Below, piece by piece: positions 22,978 through 36,458 of a DNA stretch of 64,000 bases; positions within the stretch are counted from its first letter, which is position 1, and the number at the start of each line of letters is the position of its first letter. The stretch lies in the NCBI GenBank assembly GCA_035041965.1, contig JAPYMA010000637.1, positions 1 through 64,000 of the forward strand. The letters are read 5' to 3'. This DNA comes from Anisakis pegreffii. Its lineage: Eukaryota; Nematoda; Chromadorea; Rhabditida; Anisakidae. The notes under the pieces were generated by a model. It did no database searches, was not told the DNA's origin, and saw only the letters and a list, made by a program, of their open reading frames with translations. The position numbers were made by a program, and so were the translations under genes.

Positions 22978-25532
22978 ATGATGATTCAATTTATTTGTGT
23001 TGCAATATTTTCCATAAGTGCAGTATCGTCATCGGCTTCGTGTCGTAATTCGCAAGGTGCACTCGTTGATTGGTAATATTTTCAATATGTTTTCCATGTA
23101 AAATAGTTTCACGCAAATAAACATTTATATACTCATCGCAATTCATTTGAAACGCAACTGCAGCCATGTTAAAAAGTATTGCTACGAATCAGTGCTAAAA
23201 CTTGATAAAAGTTGAGTATTCCCGTAAGAGTATGATAATCATCGATCGTGAGTTGAAGGACTACCGAAAGCAGACTCAATATGATTCCAGTGAAAAACTG
23301 AAATGAAATTGTATGAGTGGGAGTTGTGATCTAAAGGCAAAATAATGCATGAAAGATAGACTCACTACAGTTGAATTGATCGTTTCGGTTTGATACATTT
23401 TCTAGGTTCGTCGGTTATAAACTGCCCATATTAGAAGGCGATCCATCGGCTCAATCAGGACTGGAATTTCTTTATGCGGATGGAGATGGTCGTAAATGGA
23501 AAACTGCAGAGAATATAAATTCAACTCAAAGCGCAATCGCATTGACACTTCAACAACTTTATTCATCACTCAATGATGCTGTTAGGTTTAACCCCGTTTT
23601 TGGGTTGTTCATTCCAATTTTTTCCTCAGAATTCTTATTGAAACCAATGAGGAAAGATGCCTCGTGAGCTCACGAGCAAAAAATTCACTGGATCCATGTT
23701 GACGAATATGAGCCCAGCGAAGTTTTGGTTGATCAAGCCAACAATCGGTGAACGTCAATAAAAACTTCTCAAAAATTTGCCCTGCATCCTTGAACAGTAA
23801 GAGAGCAACACGCTTTTTTCCCAATATTTCAGCACCACTCTGAACTGTAGTTTCTATAAGCTGATAAATGTAAAACGCGGCAAGGTTATGATAATTATCA
23901 TTTTCTTTCATACGCTGATGTTCAAAACTACTAAATTGAGATATTTTAATAATATTTAGGTATCTTTTTACCTGCTCTATAATGATGAACATCCCGATAA
24001 TGGTAAAACTGATTCATATCGTGCGCATGCTAAGGGAGTGATAGTTTTTAATGGTGATTCTGGGTTTTGGCTTATACACAGCGTTCCCAATTTTCCTCCA
24101 ACACAACAGTATGCATATCCTTCTTCGGGGCATCGCTATGGGCAATCGTTCTTGTGCATCACCATGAAAGCAAGTTCACTGAAAGCGATCGGTAAATGTT
24201 AAATGTTTATGTTATGTTGAATAACAGTTATACATTCATATATCATGAGCAAAAGTTGATTGGAACAATTTCAGCGAAACAAATGTTGTATATTCAGCCG
24301 TCGATATATTTATCTCAACTTCCGAGTGACTTCTCTTCGAAATATCCTGATCTGCAGAAGGTTATCGATGGAAAATCACTAAGTAGGAGTGCTAAAACGT
24401 TCTCTTCAATTGAGCGAATCTCTTCAAAGTCAGGCAAACCATTCACCAGTTTTGCAAAGCATAAGAAATTCAAACGAGGTACAACATCCATCAACGAACA
24501 CTCATAATTGATTTCAATTTATTGCAAAGATGACAATCATCATCAGTAATGTTATTAGTGAAAATAAACTCGGAAGATTTCTACGTTTGAATTCTGAATC
24601 AGCTGATTGCACTCTGATTATGAGTTTTGTATCAGAACTTTTCCGAGGCTGATTTGATTCAGTTGTTGATCTGATGCGAAGCCTAAACCCATAAAAGAGC
24701 CATCGTGCTGTTTGAAATACTTCTTTCGAGTTGGTTTGCATAACAGAACGGAACGCATTCGAACAAAAACAATTACTCTAAATAATGGAAGAAAAACCGT
24801 CCGAAAATTTCACTGCAAAGGCAAGCGTATTATAGATCTTTATGCTGATTTGGTTGCACAAAAATTAAGAGTATCACTCTTCACAGAGACTTGGATGAAT
24901 GGTCCAGGCGATTTACCATCTGAATGTTCCGCTAAATATAAGGTAAGCGCTCGCTAATTGCTCTGGTGTCATATGATGATACTGAACTATCTTGATTATG
25001 AAATAATTAACTTCCAAATTGAAGGTTAACAATATTCTATCGCTCAAAGTTAACGGTGAAAAATTCACGAATAGCAAAGATCACTCGAAATGGGCGATTG
25101 GCGTCGATCGTAAAGCACCGTTTTTGTGTATTGGCGATATCAACCGTCAAGTAAGTGATTTTTAACGAATTGCAAATAACTTCGGAAACTGATTCTCTTT
25201 TCATCGATGACGTCTGATTATTCTTCAGAAAACGAGACTACAAGAATATTTTAAACTATGCAATATTTTAAACATCAGACGATAAGTGTGGATAGTTCAG
25301 TCAATTTCAATATTCGTTATTGTGAAGATTGCTCTGTTTGAATGTATTCTTTAAGAAATCGCAGATGTCTCGCGGTGGTGGAACAATGTGTATGCGGAAC
25401 AGAGACTTATGGTCACTGTATAAAGATTCGGTTGTTAGTACTGAAGAATGTACAACTTCGCAGAAGTCACCCAACTGGTTGAAACGTTTATGGAAGAGAA
25501 TTAAAGGAGTCTTTGGAAGAAATCAATCCTAA
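22978..25532 (+). CDS. deoxyribonuclease II, copy A (with cationic tail)
   Basis: Acid endonuclease of lysosomes or secretions that degrades DNA of engulfed cells (relatives NUC-1, CRN-6, CRN-7). Seven exons, 368 aa: 22978-23072, 23406-23580, 23960-24191, 24275-24478, 24836-24942, 25025-25150, 25365-25532. A hydrophobic signal peptide ends near SSSASC. Family marks: [24 protein letters not shown], the N-terminal catalytic motif HAKG (His113), [28 protein letters not shown], the C-terminal catalytic HSK (His291), CIGDINRQ and RGGGTMC. Two HxK motifs mean an apparently active enzyme. Residues 343-368 form an extra tail with [16 protein letters not shown], cationic and amphipathic, that is absent from copy B. 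AATAAA lies at 25559-25564. Confidence 0.95.
23609..23992 (-). other. long antisense frame nested in DNase II intron
   Basis: A 127-codon frame on the minus strand fills most of intron 2 and reaches exon 3 of copy A ([20 protein letters not shown] in the middle). It has no recognised domain or splice support and may be chance. Confidence 0.15.
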
Positions 25533-28275
25533 TTGATAAAACATTCACAGTAACGAATAATAAACCATTTTAATGAATAATCCTGCCCAATATTGTTAAC
25601 CTTATCAATGTTTATGTTAATCCGATCAATCTGCTATCTTTCATCTACTCATTTATCATGATGTACAACTCTTTGCACATATCAGTACCTTTGTAATTAT
25701 ATACTTTCTTATCGCTCATGAGAACCGATACTAATCGTTATGTCTCGTGTGTTGCGTTTCAATGTTTTAAGCGCTCCGTATTTTATCAGAATGAGTGCTG
25801 CTATAAGACGTGTAATAAATGCTGCTAAATTAATGCTTCGACTTTTTTCCCGATATCGCCTTTGGTCTCTTCTGAAACATTTTAATCGACACTGAATAAA
25901 GTACATGCTCGTGACAGTTCTGCGTTTTTTGCTTATTAACTTTGCAGCACACTTTTGCAATCATTTTGTTTCATCGTATGTGCACAATCTGGTTTGTGCA
26001 AGTGCATCCTTTGATGCACCTTTGCATCGGCTATCATTGTGATTTCCGACATGGTTCGAAGTTTATCGTTCGTTATGGAATTTAGCAGATTCAGTTCATT
26101 CTTCAAAAATAACAACAAGAAAGTTATGCTTGATATTCTGCAAAATCACCCAACTAACAGCTTGGAAGGTTCATTCAATGTACTAGGGTGTGTATACCTT
26201 GCGAGGATCTATGAAGCGCCATATCAACAAACGTCTTCCGTCAATGAAGCTCACTGCTGAAAAGATATCAAAACAATAGTAGCACAATTAAGTTCATGTG
26301 ATAGGAAACGAAAACAATGCACAATGACGAATTTTCTGAGTTGGAATACCGCAGAACGTTTTTAAGCAATTCCTAGGAATGAGCACGTTCAAAATTGGAT
26401 CATCTTTCAATTGACATGCTCTGAAATTGATCGTTTGGCTGAGCATTCTTAATATGGAGGATATTCCTGCTGTCGTCACTATAGAAAGAGAAGTACTGCA
26501 ATGCTTTCGGTTTGTTTTTTTCAGATAGAGAATTGATTAATTTGCACAAAACTTTAGTAAGAAATTAAGTTGAAAAAAAGTTTTAGCCTATCATTAGCGA
26601 TTTTGAATTTAATGTTTTCATTTTACGATCACACCTGGATTGGTTAGGTTATCAGACTTTTGTAAGCTTATTGATGTCATATCGCTGGCTGGGTTGGAAT
26701 AATCTAATTTCACGAGAAAACACATTAAAGAGTGTGTTCGATAGAGCATTTTTTGGTGAGGCGATTCGTTTGCAATGTGTTTGTTTTAGTTGTGAATTCG
26801 AATGTTACTGGCTTGAATAAACATCATCAAACGACAACGAGCCATTGAATTTTGTTTTTATTTCGATTTATTCAATTTATTTCAAACAATATTTCGGTCC
26901 ATATGACTTTAACGGAGCGAATTTTTCTTATTTTGTGAATATTCATTAGCTGAGCAAATAACGTTTTAAATCATTCATGCTTTGTTCAGGATTTTATTAT
27001 CGACAATAATATTTATTCATTTATCCCAGTATGAATCATGTTTCGACTTAACTTCCAACCTGTCCATCTGTAGTAATGATGCAGTCGGGATTCTGTAGAG
27101 TAGCGATTGATGCCTTCTTCTTGACCGAGGATTACTTCATAGGAAATTGAAATGATTGTACATTTGAAATTGATGAATATCTCGAAGAACTTAATGAAGA
27201 AAGTAGCATTTTAAAGCCTTATAATTAAACGTTTATATCAAGTGATATGCACAGAGTCAATTCTGCTGAATAAGCTCACAATCAGGAGCCTCGTCAAATT
27301 TTGTCATGAACGTTTACGATTGAACGAGGGCACACTTACTAGTGGAATGCGAATATTTCGAGAAAAAAATTTGTTATGAAAATGATAATCATAATTATCA
27401 AAAATCTGAAAGTGTGCACTTATCATTGGCAAAGTATTCAATTAAAAACAATCATTTCTTTACTAATTTCCTAACTAAATTGGCTCCTGAATAGGGAATA
27501 TGAATAAGAAGCATCATGAGAGGAATATAATTGCGCAACTCAGCTTGGCCATCATTTGATGACTTTCAATGGGCACTGTTTATTTGTTATGCTCGAGCTG
27601 AAGTGGAGAATGTGTGTTGGCACAGCTTTTTGATGATTAAACAGCTTATTTGTTCGATTGAAAGACGATGTCCCAGAAGAATCGTTGAACAAGGTTTTCT
27701 TCTTCTCAGTGCTAACATACATTTTCAGAATGTTGTCTGAATGTGTGAAAAGATTTAGTCAATTTTAGAATTATTCCTTCGATTCCTTCAGACTGCTTCT
27801 TCACCTTCATCGACCACCGAACAAATCCGAATTTTTAGTGTGATCGAAAATCAACAGTGGATGATACATCATGTGGCCTATCACGGCCATCGATTTGAAT
27901 TTCAGAAACAATGCTAAATTTGCACCGTCAAATGATGGATTAGTTTTCCGCGCAGAATATTCTTGAAAGCGAATTAATTCATGTTTTGATATGTAAATAT
28001 TTGCTCAATCATTATTCATTCGAGGAATATTTCTACATAATTGAGACACCATGAAATGTTAAAATGATTTAATCCGCAATTTTGATTGGATCGTTCATTG
28101 TTACCGGTGTGAATCATTACAAGCAGCGTTGTTAAATCTCATGAAAATTCACTCGACACATCTGAAATCATCAGATAAAGACAAATCAAATCACACTATA
28201 TTTCATTTCGCCTGCAGCAAACATAATCTTCAACGCTTCTCTGAGCACATTCGACATTTGATCATCGTTTTATGT
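25533..28275. other. interval between the two DNase II genes
   Basis: 2.7 kb between convergent genes. No third DNase copy or relic was found. Holds a 51-codon cationic frame (25740-25895) and a 57-codon minus-strand frame near 27700 (MYVSTEKKKTLFNDSSGTSS) with no support. Otherwise AT-rich with no signal. Confidence 0.5.
25740..25895 (+). CDS. small cationic amphipathic frame, unknown
   Basis: An ATG-started frame of 51 aa begins 208 bp after the copy A stop. Its core (IRRVINAAKLMLRLFSRYRL) alternates Arg/Lys with hydrophobic residues, like a membrane-active helix. It has no signal peptide and no introns. It could be a real micropeptide or chance; translation is not shown by sequence alone. 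Confidence 0.25.
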   Translation: MSRVLRFNVLSAPYFIRMSAAIRRVINAAKLMLRLFSRYRLWSLLKHFNRH

Positions 28276-30635
28276 TTAATTGATTTGACACGGTTGAACG
28301 TTGACAATCGTTTTGTTATAAAGTCCCCACAATCGATCGTTAAGAATACACACTGTTCCACCACCACGCTTCATTTGTGATTTCTTAAAAATAACTCTGT
28401 ATGACAGATATCACCACGCATATAGTTCTTCTGCATTGAAGAAGCCAGTAGTAGTTGACAAATCTAATTTGGAGAATCAGTTGAAGGTAATATATTCCAC
28501 TAATTCGCTGCAGACAGAAAATAAGAGTTTCTGTTTTATATTCCACTCAGTACGGAACGTAATGAGAAATGGGAATTTAAATTGTCCACTGTCATTAATT
28601 TCACTAATTACAAAGTTATATAAAAACATGAAGATCGTTATGTGTTGAATACGATGTGAATAGAAATTAAACTTAATGCAAGTAAGTGTCCCACTTGACG
28701 ATTTATGTCACCGATGCATAACAATGGCTCTTTTTCATCAACACTGATCGCCCATTTTGAATGATCTTTGCTATTCTTGAACTGATTGCCATCCACATTG
28801 AGCGATTCGATATTGTTGACCTGAAATTGATTCGTTGCCATGAATAATCGATTGCCACAGTAAAGCAGTTTCGATGTCAGTTACACGATTTAAGATGGCA
28901 AATGAATACCGTGTATTTCGATGAACATTCAGAATCGAAATCATTCGGACCATTCATCCAGGTTTCCGTGAAAAGTGACGTTTTCATTTCTGGAGCAACC
29001 AAATCCGCATATAAGTCTAAAAATTTGCATTTTTCCGAGCGTTTTCAAATTTTAACAGAGTGATAGGTGATGCATTAATTGAAACGAATGATTATGTGAC
29101 TTTTCATTTTCGAAAGTATTACGGATAGATTAATTTATCTGTCACCTGTTATTGCCAAAATGTCACTTAGCAGGATAATCAGTGAAAAGAAATTCTAAGT
29201 TGTAGTTGACTGAGTATATATCGAATTCGATGGATATGTTTGTTTGCATCTTTTAACTCTACGTTAGCATAGCAATGTGAGGGAAGCTCAGTTTTCGAGA
29301 GCATTCAAAGCAGACTCAGATAGATCACTCACCTTTGTTGAATTTTTTGTGTTTAGCAAAACTTGTAAAGTGTGTGCCAGATTTTGACGTTAGTTGCTCA
29401 ACCGAGTAGAACGTTTTAGCGCTTCTACCAAGCGATTTATTATCGATGACTTTCGCTAGATCACCGTATCGGCTGATGAAAGCGGTGGGAAGTTGAGATA
29501 AGTATATCGATGGTTGAATATACAGCATCTGATGCGCTTAAATCACATTATTTGTTATCGATCATCAGTGATGGTTTTCAGTGTGAGGTGAATAAAGGTA
29601 CGAATGTGTAATGGCCATTTGAAACACGGAAGAACAGTCACCAAGTGCTATCAGCGAACTGCTCTTCATCGTAATACAAAGTAGTGACTGTCCGTTTTTC
29701 ACTCCTGATTGGGGATACGCATATTTTTGCTTGGGCGGAAAATTGGGAATGCTGTGGATCAACCAAAATCCAGTATCGTTATCGAAGACCATCACCCCTT
29801 TAGCGTGTCCTCGATACGAATTTGCATTACCCTCACCCGGGTGATCGTCATTGTAAAGCATATAGAATTTAGTCTGAAAACAATGAGAAGCTCATTCACA
29901 ACTTTTATGCAGAATTATTTTCATTTTTACACATTGAAAGATGATGAAAATGCCAGCGGATCATGATGAACAATCAGTTATTTCTATCTTTGATTTGATC
30001 TTAGTTTACTAATGAGTCACTCTAGTGACAAGTGTTTCACATGGACAGCCGAGAACATTGCTCGTTATTGTTATAGATATCATTATAGCTATGAGGGATC
30101 ATTCCGAAGCTGACAAATCCTTATTGAATCATCGTATAATAATAATTATCAGTTAGAAATTAGGACAAAAATGAGAGATGTTTGAAAATAATATTGTAAC
30201 GAACTGCATCATCAAGTGATGAATACAGCTGCTGAAGAGTTGATGCAACTGCGCTTTGTGATGAATTTATATTCTCCGCAGTTTTCCATTTACTTCTGCG
30301 TGCATCGAGGTAAAGCATTTGCAATCCTGATTCAGATGGCGCATCATTTGAAGACACTGGTAGTTTATAACCAATGAACCTGAAATATCGCATGATTTAA
30401 ACGCTTATTCCGTCAGGTTCAATCGACTTTTGATTGAAATTGTAAAACTTTTTATAATTGTCAACAAAAGTGAATGCTCTGGGTTGACAAAACTGAAGTA
30501 TTTTATGTTTTTGCTACAGATATGTGATTATAACTATTACCAATCTACAGGTACACCTTCTGAATTACGACAACTGATTTCTGACGACACCGTATTTAAT
30601 AAGATTATTGTACCGTAAAGTAAATGAATCATCAT
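28276..30635 (-). CDS. deoxyribonuclease II, copy B
   Basis: Paralogue of copy A on the opposite strand. Seven exons, 343 aa: 30635-30541, 30379-30205, 29873-29642, 29536-29333, 29016-28910, 28820-28695, 28368-28276. The first six exons are 95, 175, 232, 204, 107 and 126 bp, exactly as in copy A. It has a signal peptide, CRNSEGVPVDW, the catalytic motif [36 protein letters not shown], a second catalytic [11 protein letters not shown] and RGGGTVC. It ends shortly after (NKTIVNVQPCQIN) without the cationic tail. The proteins are diverged but collinear, so this is an old inverted duplication. The last acceptor (ATGAAG) is weak. Confidence 0.94.
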
Positions 30636-30646
30636 TTTCTTCAACA

Positions 30647-30659
30647 CTGAAACAAGAAA
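30647..30659 (-). promoter_or_regulatory. probable spliced-leader acceptor of DNase II copy B
   Basis: CTTGTTTCAG on the minus strand ends at 30647, 12 bases before the ATG at 30635. It is a strong acceptor with no upstream coding exon. Confidence 0.55.
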
Positions 30660-31895
30660 ACGTTCAGTTGTCTATAATCCGATCAGAGTTACAATTCAAC
30701 GATTCATGATGAGCACATTTTCGAAATCACAACTGATCTACCGCTCACAAATACCGCAAAACAAAGCAATCCGTTAAGTAGAATGCGACACTTGACTAAT
30801 ATGCGGCCGTCAATATGTGTCGTCTGAAGAATGCGATTCTACGAATATGCTTTATTGCCGATATCGTCGTGAATTTATACCTGTAGTCGTGAACAGCAAT
30901 GACAGGGTGCTCTTTGTGCGTATAGATTGGATTCAGTGCAAATATCTTCCGGTTCAACGTATGTATAACACGAAATCATGTTTGTGCATATGCAGCTGAA
31001 TCGCAATGAAATCACGTCAATCAGTGCGTTATCTGACAATTTGCGTAGTCGTACGTGGGCGGAATCGTGAGCGTCATAGATCATCAGGCATAAACAAGCA
31101 GCGGTGGCACACGCTGATAAGTGAGATGGAATCAGATGTTTATGATTTGAACTGTTTGATCAGACTTAAGGTCGTCGTCTTGTGTACAAAAATTTCAGCC
31201 AGTGTTGCTGCACTCACGAACAATCAGAGAATTCATGAAAAAAACGTCACTTCTTACTGAAATTACATGAATTGGTTAAATCATTGAGACTTCAGTTCCT
31301 TCTTCTAAAAAATTTTAAGTGACCAAAAAGTGAGTTAGAATTGGATCCAGTTGATGATCAGTTGAATAAATCGCTTCAAAGGATGAACTGTAGTCTGTTG
31401 CAAATAAGTCAAATTGAATTTTCGAATTAGCATTGTTTTCGAATTCAGTAAATTCCCAAAAGTGATTAACATGAATTTCATTTGATATTCAGTATGGCAG
31501 TTTTTAGATTGCTTAGATCGGCGGAATGTGTTTCGAACTGATTAGCGAACTGATCATGAATGTAATCGACTTTACATCATAAAAGGCGAATCCAGTGCTT
31601 TTCAATGATTTTCATCATGTTGCCAGCTGTGCCATCTCCACCATGTGGTAATATGCGTCTGTTTACTTTTTGGATTCCTATCACCGATTGAATGCTTACA
31701 ATTCAGCTCTCAACAGAATCTGAAAAATATTAGACTGCTGAATAAATATTCACAAATTATTCCAGACTGAACACTGCCCTAAAAAGAATTTCACGTACAC
31801 GTTTCGATGCTTTTGCATCATTTCAATCGCGATTGAGTATCAGTAAAAGTGAGTGACTGAATCACTCGTTCTTTCTAACTGAATATTCCATTTTA

Positions 31896-32114
31896 ATGAG
31901 ATTATTATCGAAGAAACAAAAACAAAATCAACTAAATCCTCACATTCAAAAACGCTCTCGTGTTGGGAAAGATTTAGCTTATGAATGGTCAATATATTCA
32001 CCAATCTATTCGATCAGTGGGAAATTTTCAGCGCCAACAAGACGCAGTGACTTATTTCCCGAAACAATTTCTCGACAAGAGCAGCCTGAAAAATACATCG
32101 GTGACCGCAAATGA
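31896..32114 (+). CDS. small frame, unknown
   Basis: ATG-started frame of 72 aa, basic at the start (MRLLSKKQKQNQ), ending EQPEKYIGDRK. No signal peptide, membrane segment or known motif. Listed only because the composition is protein-like. Confidence 0.2.
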   Translation: MRLLSKKQKQNQLNPHIQKRSRVGKDLAYEWSIYSPIYSISGKFSAPTRRSDLFPETISRQEQPEKYIGDRK

Positions 32115-32722
32115 TCCTTCTTTTGATAAATGTACTGCATGTCATTTTTGAATGTAACACTCCCATATTCAGTTTCAAATTCAAATAGAGTCTTTCATAC
32201 ACCAATTTCGACGGCGAACTCAGTCGCGTAAGTATATCCAATAATGTTGGAATGTTGATTCTTCGAATACTTCAGTATGTGATAAAGGCTATGACAGTGA
32301 TTGTAGCAGCAAGGCAAAGAATGAAAACCCGATTAGGCCCGAACGAGCTAATAATACTCAGAAAATAGGAGAATGAAGAGTGTTGTCACCAACTAACCGC
32401 ATTTACATAGTCGAGTTAAAAAACACCATCACAATGGCGTTCTATCATAACATAACATCTGTACGAACTACTAATTTCTCGACCCTCTCCATTACCCCTT
32501 GACACCTTCAAATTGCCCAAAATAGTTATCTATTCAAATGGAATTCGCTCATCATAACATAGCAACAGCAATAATACCAAAGACATCCAGATGAACAGCC
32601 ATTTCATCGAACCCGAAACATGGCAAAGATAAAATCGCTTCCAACGCAGCTAGCAGTAACTCGAGTTAGGGACTAAGAGAATTATATATCATTTTATGTT
32701 TTTATTCGTGCGAAAGCAATCA

Positions 32723-32866
32723 ATGGGGAGGAAAATGAAGTCAGCAGTAAATCACGGCAATCTGGATGACTTGCGTAGACAGCAGTCAAAGTTGTTACTT
32801 GGATTACCTGGATTGGCGAGGTTATCAAACGTTTATAACGTTGCTGGCCATAATGCTCGCGTTTAA
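32723..32866 (+). CDS. small frame, unknown
   Basis: ATG-started frame of 47 aa with core QQSKLLLGLPGLARLSNVYN. No match recognised; could be chance. Confidence 0.18.
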   Translation: MGRKMKSAVNHGNLDDLRRQQSKLLLGLPGLARLSNVYNVAGHNARV

Positions 32867-33470
32867 CAACAGTCAAAGTTGTTAAGAGTTAATAATTGGG
32901 TAATCGAATTCCTCGCTTCTTCGGGAACTCCTTATCCACTCATATCTCCGTACCACTGTTCATGAAAATATCACTTTCACTGATCATGCAATAAAATTTA
33001 GAAATCCTCCACTTGAGATGTACACTCTGTTAATGAGGTGACGCCATTAGGTCAACATGCCAGTGCAGTTAATTGAAAATTGTGCAAAAATGTTTATCTT
33101 CTGTACCTTAAAGTAACCATAAACAACCTTGAAATCATAAACCGAGACTCTGCTAAGAAATATCTGGATCACCTGGTTTAGCTAAGCTATTAAATCTTCC
33201 TTTTATTCCGTTAAATTAATCACTCGTCTCTTTAAAAAAAAGCAGATCGCTGAAGATCCCATAAAATTTTCCACTGGTAGAGAACCTCTTCTATCCGCTT
33301 GTGCCAAGAAACCATTATGTTGTTGGCAAGAATGAGGGTCATTGTAGCTTGAATATGAGCACGTGATATTCTTATACTGATGTAACTGTTTTCAAATCTA
33401 TTTTCCAAGTGATGAGTGGAGGAAGATATGCTCTGAACTAATACACTTGTGAGTAGTATGTCGGTAGACT

Positions 33471-33505
33471 TCCGAGTGGTTCAGTTCTATTGAACAGATC
33501 TCGGA
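33471..33505. repeat. nested hairpin
   Basis: TCCGAG (33471-33476) pairs with CTCGGA (33500-33505), enclosing GTTCA/TGAAC around a 7-nt loop. Intergenic; function unknown. Confidence 0.5.
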
Positions 33506-36444
33506 GTTCTAGAGGTATAGTACAATGCGTTCATTGCTGAAAGTCTCTGACACCGGATTGGCCTTCCTGTTCAATTGCTCGCAAATATTCCCGTGTGCCT
33601 TACCGACTTGTGATTTGCCCAACAAATATAAATTAAAGCTTATGTTAAGCACTGATTCCGCTGAGGTTTCTCTGTTGCACATGCATTCCTGAACTGTACA
33701 GTTTGGCATGTTTCTCCCATCAGATCTTTACGGAGTAAACTCGTTTTTCATCTGCTGAAGTCTTCGGCACTTTAACCTTCCTTTAAAGATTGTGTATATG
33801 GTAGCTGTTTCTCAGAATCCTACTGTTAGAAAGCTCCTTTTTCACTTAGGCGTGACCCATTAAATGCTCCACCACTATCACTCTATATGAAAGGTTACAA
33901 CGGCATTCAAAGATATCATTTTTATCGTGAGTTCCATCATATCATAACATCAAAATTAATGTTTCTTCATCTGCTTCAATGAAGACTGCTCTGTTTTTCT
34001 TTTTCTGGACAATGACAAACGTTCATATAAGGGTTCGTTTCTGAGCATCAAATTCGAGTCATCAATCTGCACCAACATCTGCATTTCGCACCTGCATCTG
34101 CGTCATGCCAGTCACTCGAGGCCTCTTGATTTTGATGAGTCTCGTGAAGAAACGATTGGAACGCACTGAATAGTAAAAAACGAAGCAGATCCAAGCGAAA
34201 TTCGGTCTCGAAAAAAGAAAGTTCAGCGTTTGAATCGATGTTGTTGATGTGTTATCGTTGCAATGTTGTGGTAAACGTAACTGCAACTCGAAAAAAAAAA
34301 TGCTACAATGCAAATATATATGACAAATAATGACGCTTCAAAAGAAATTCTTCACTGGAACGTTATTCAGTGTAAGACGTTCGAATACTAATTCTTCTAG
34401 CATTCATTCTTAACACATTTCCTACATTCGCTCACTCTCAGAACCTACATTTAAGTTCTCTACTACTTTTGGCAAACAGCAAATGGACGACCGTTGAACC
34501 AAATCATTCAATTTCGAATTATCATCTCCTGAAGTTTACTCAAAATCGTCTCTCAAGTACTCTATACTTCATTGGCTTTTCCATCCTAATTTAACCAGTT
34601 CCATCCTAAGCTTTATCAAGATATCCATCAGTAACTAAACCAGTAATTGGTATGCACGAATGGATCTGAGTAACTGATGGAATAATTTTTTCGTGAACTT
34701 AGGTGTTAGCTTTCAACAGATATTCAGATCAGCTATCCAATGAATCTGATAGTGAGCTATTAAATCATCTGTTGTTGTTGAGAGAGGATGGTGTAACATT
34801 AGAGCGTTACTGGCAGTATTTGCTGTTTGTTTAGTTCTGAGTTTAGCTGGAAAAGAAAACGGACGAGATTTTCGGCAAATTCTTTGCGATACTATATGCT
34901 ACTTAATTCAAAGTATTCTTTCGTTGAATGACTAGTTGGATCATCATTTGCCTTTGGATCTGATTGAGCCACGCTCTTTATTATTGCTTTTTACAAGGAT
35001 TCATTTCGTTGCTATTCGCTTCGAACTCAGATGTAGCAGATGAGTCGCTCTTTGGTGTCTCACTGAATGAGAATATTTAAAATGCTGATACATGTCAAGC
35101 ACTAGTTTCACATCCGATGCGATCGATGCACCGAGAAAATTTTCCGTGAGAAAAACGAATGCGGGTCTTTTATATGCTAATTGAACTTTAACGGATGACG
35201 TACTGAAATGATTAGTGAAACGTTCTCAACGTTAATCAACGACTTTCATCGGGAATTCGAGAATTCGAGGAGTAATCGCAGAATGGGCCTCATTCTTATG
35301 AGTGCTATTAGTGCAGCTTGCAAATCGTTGTTTTCTCAAGTTTTGTTTCTTCGATGATAAGTGAAGCAATTTTTTGGTTATTACAGTCGTTGACGATGTG
35401 GGCATTTGAACGCATCAACAACTGATTCGCACAATGTAAAAATTTAGTCTTCTCATTTTCTTTCACAAGCTTTGTAATATTGGCAGACATATGGCAGCTT
35501 TATTGCATTGCTCCAAGCAATACAATCTATTGCTTAATTTTCTGAATTCATTCATCTTGTATTGTCTCACAGTGACCTTCATCAGATATGAATTGTAATT
35601 GAGGAGGTTTGTGAATGGAAACCCAGAAAAATTATTCGAAAAATTCTAAAAATAGATGTGCTGACTTCGAAAGACTGCAATGTTTTGCAAACTCTTATAT
35701 TTTTATGACACGTTTCGATAGCTACCATGTAAACAGTATAATTATTATTGCCTATAATATAAGGATTTAATCGAAGCGTTCGCAAGAATCCTTGAAGAAA
35801 ATAATGTCCGTTAGGTTTTGCGTTTTGCACATACAGGTGTGAGTCTATCGAAAAAGCAAATAATTTTCATTTGAAACTGCGATCAAATAGTTCGATTTTG
35901 TACTTGAACAATGTGATGAATGTATTGTTTACATGGTCTCTGTTTTATAGCCCTACCACTAATTTCTATTCACATAAGTGGATTTGTTTGAAATATGATT
36001 ATTATTGATCATTTACACGACGCACTGATTGCTTGCTAGTTTTGATCGATTTTCAATGGCTGTGCTGTTTCGATGAGCATTCTCGATTGGTGCGTTAGAA
36101 CGAACACTTTTGGCGATGATAACGATGATGAATCAGTAGAACATTTGGTTTTTTGAGAGAAATGTCAAGAACATAATGAAGACATTGTTCCTATCAATCA
36201 TCAGTCGGTTGATCGGTGAACGAGTCTCTGGTTAACATTTTGAGGGTTTGATGTGTTCCACCGTTTCGGCGCCTAAAATTACAAATTTTGACGATTCTAT
36301 TTTGTTTAGTGGAATCGAGTTTTTGACCGCGAAACTCCTCTGACAAACACTTGACTGATGATTTCAGCAGTTATTCTCACATTCTGCGAATGCATGCTCT
36401 TTCGCTGACGATTTAGACACATTTAAACAGTTCGCATGTACTTA

Positions 36445-36458
36445 TTGGTTCATTGCAG
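36445..36458 (+). promoter_or_regulatory. possible spliced-leader acceptor of the GNAT gene
   Basis: TTGGTTCATTGCAG ends 33 bases before the ATG at 36492 with no coding exon upstream. Confidence 0.4.

Noticed and set aside
24712..24835. Start of DNase II copy A exon 5 at the upstream open frame
   Set aside because: Copy B shows the exon begins at DLYADLV; the acceptor at 24836 gives the same 107-bp length and phase.
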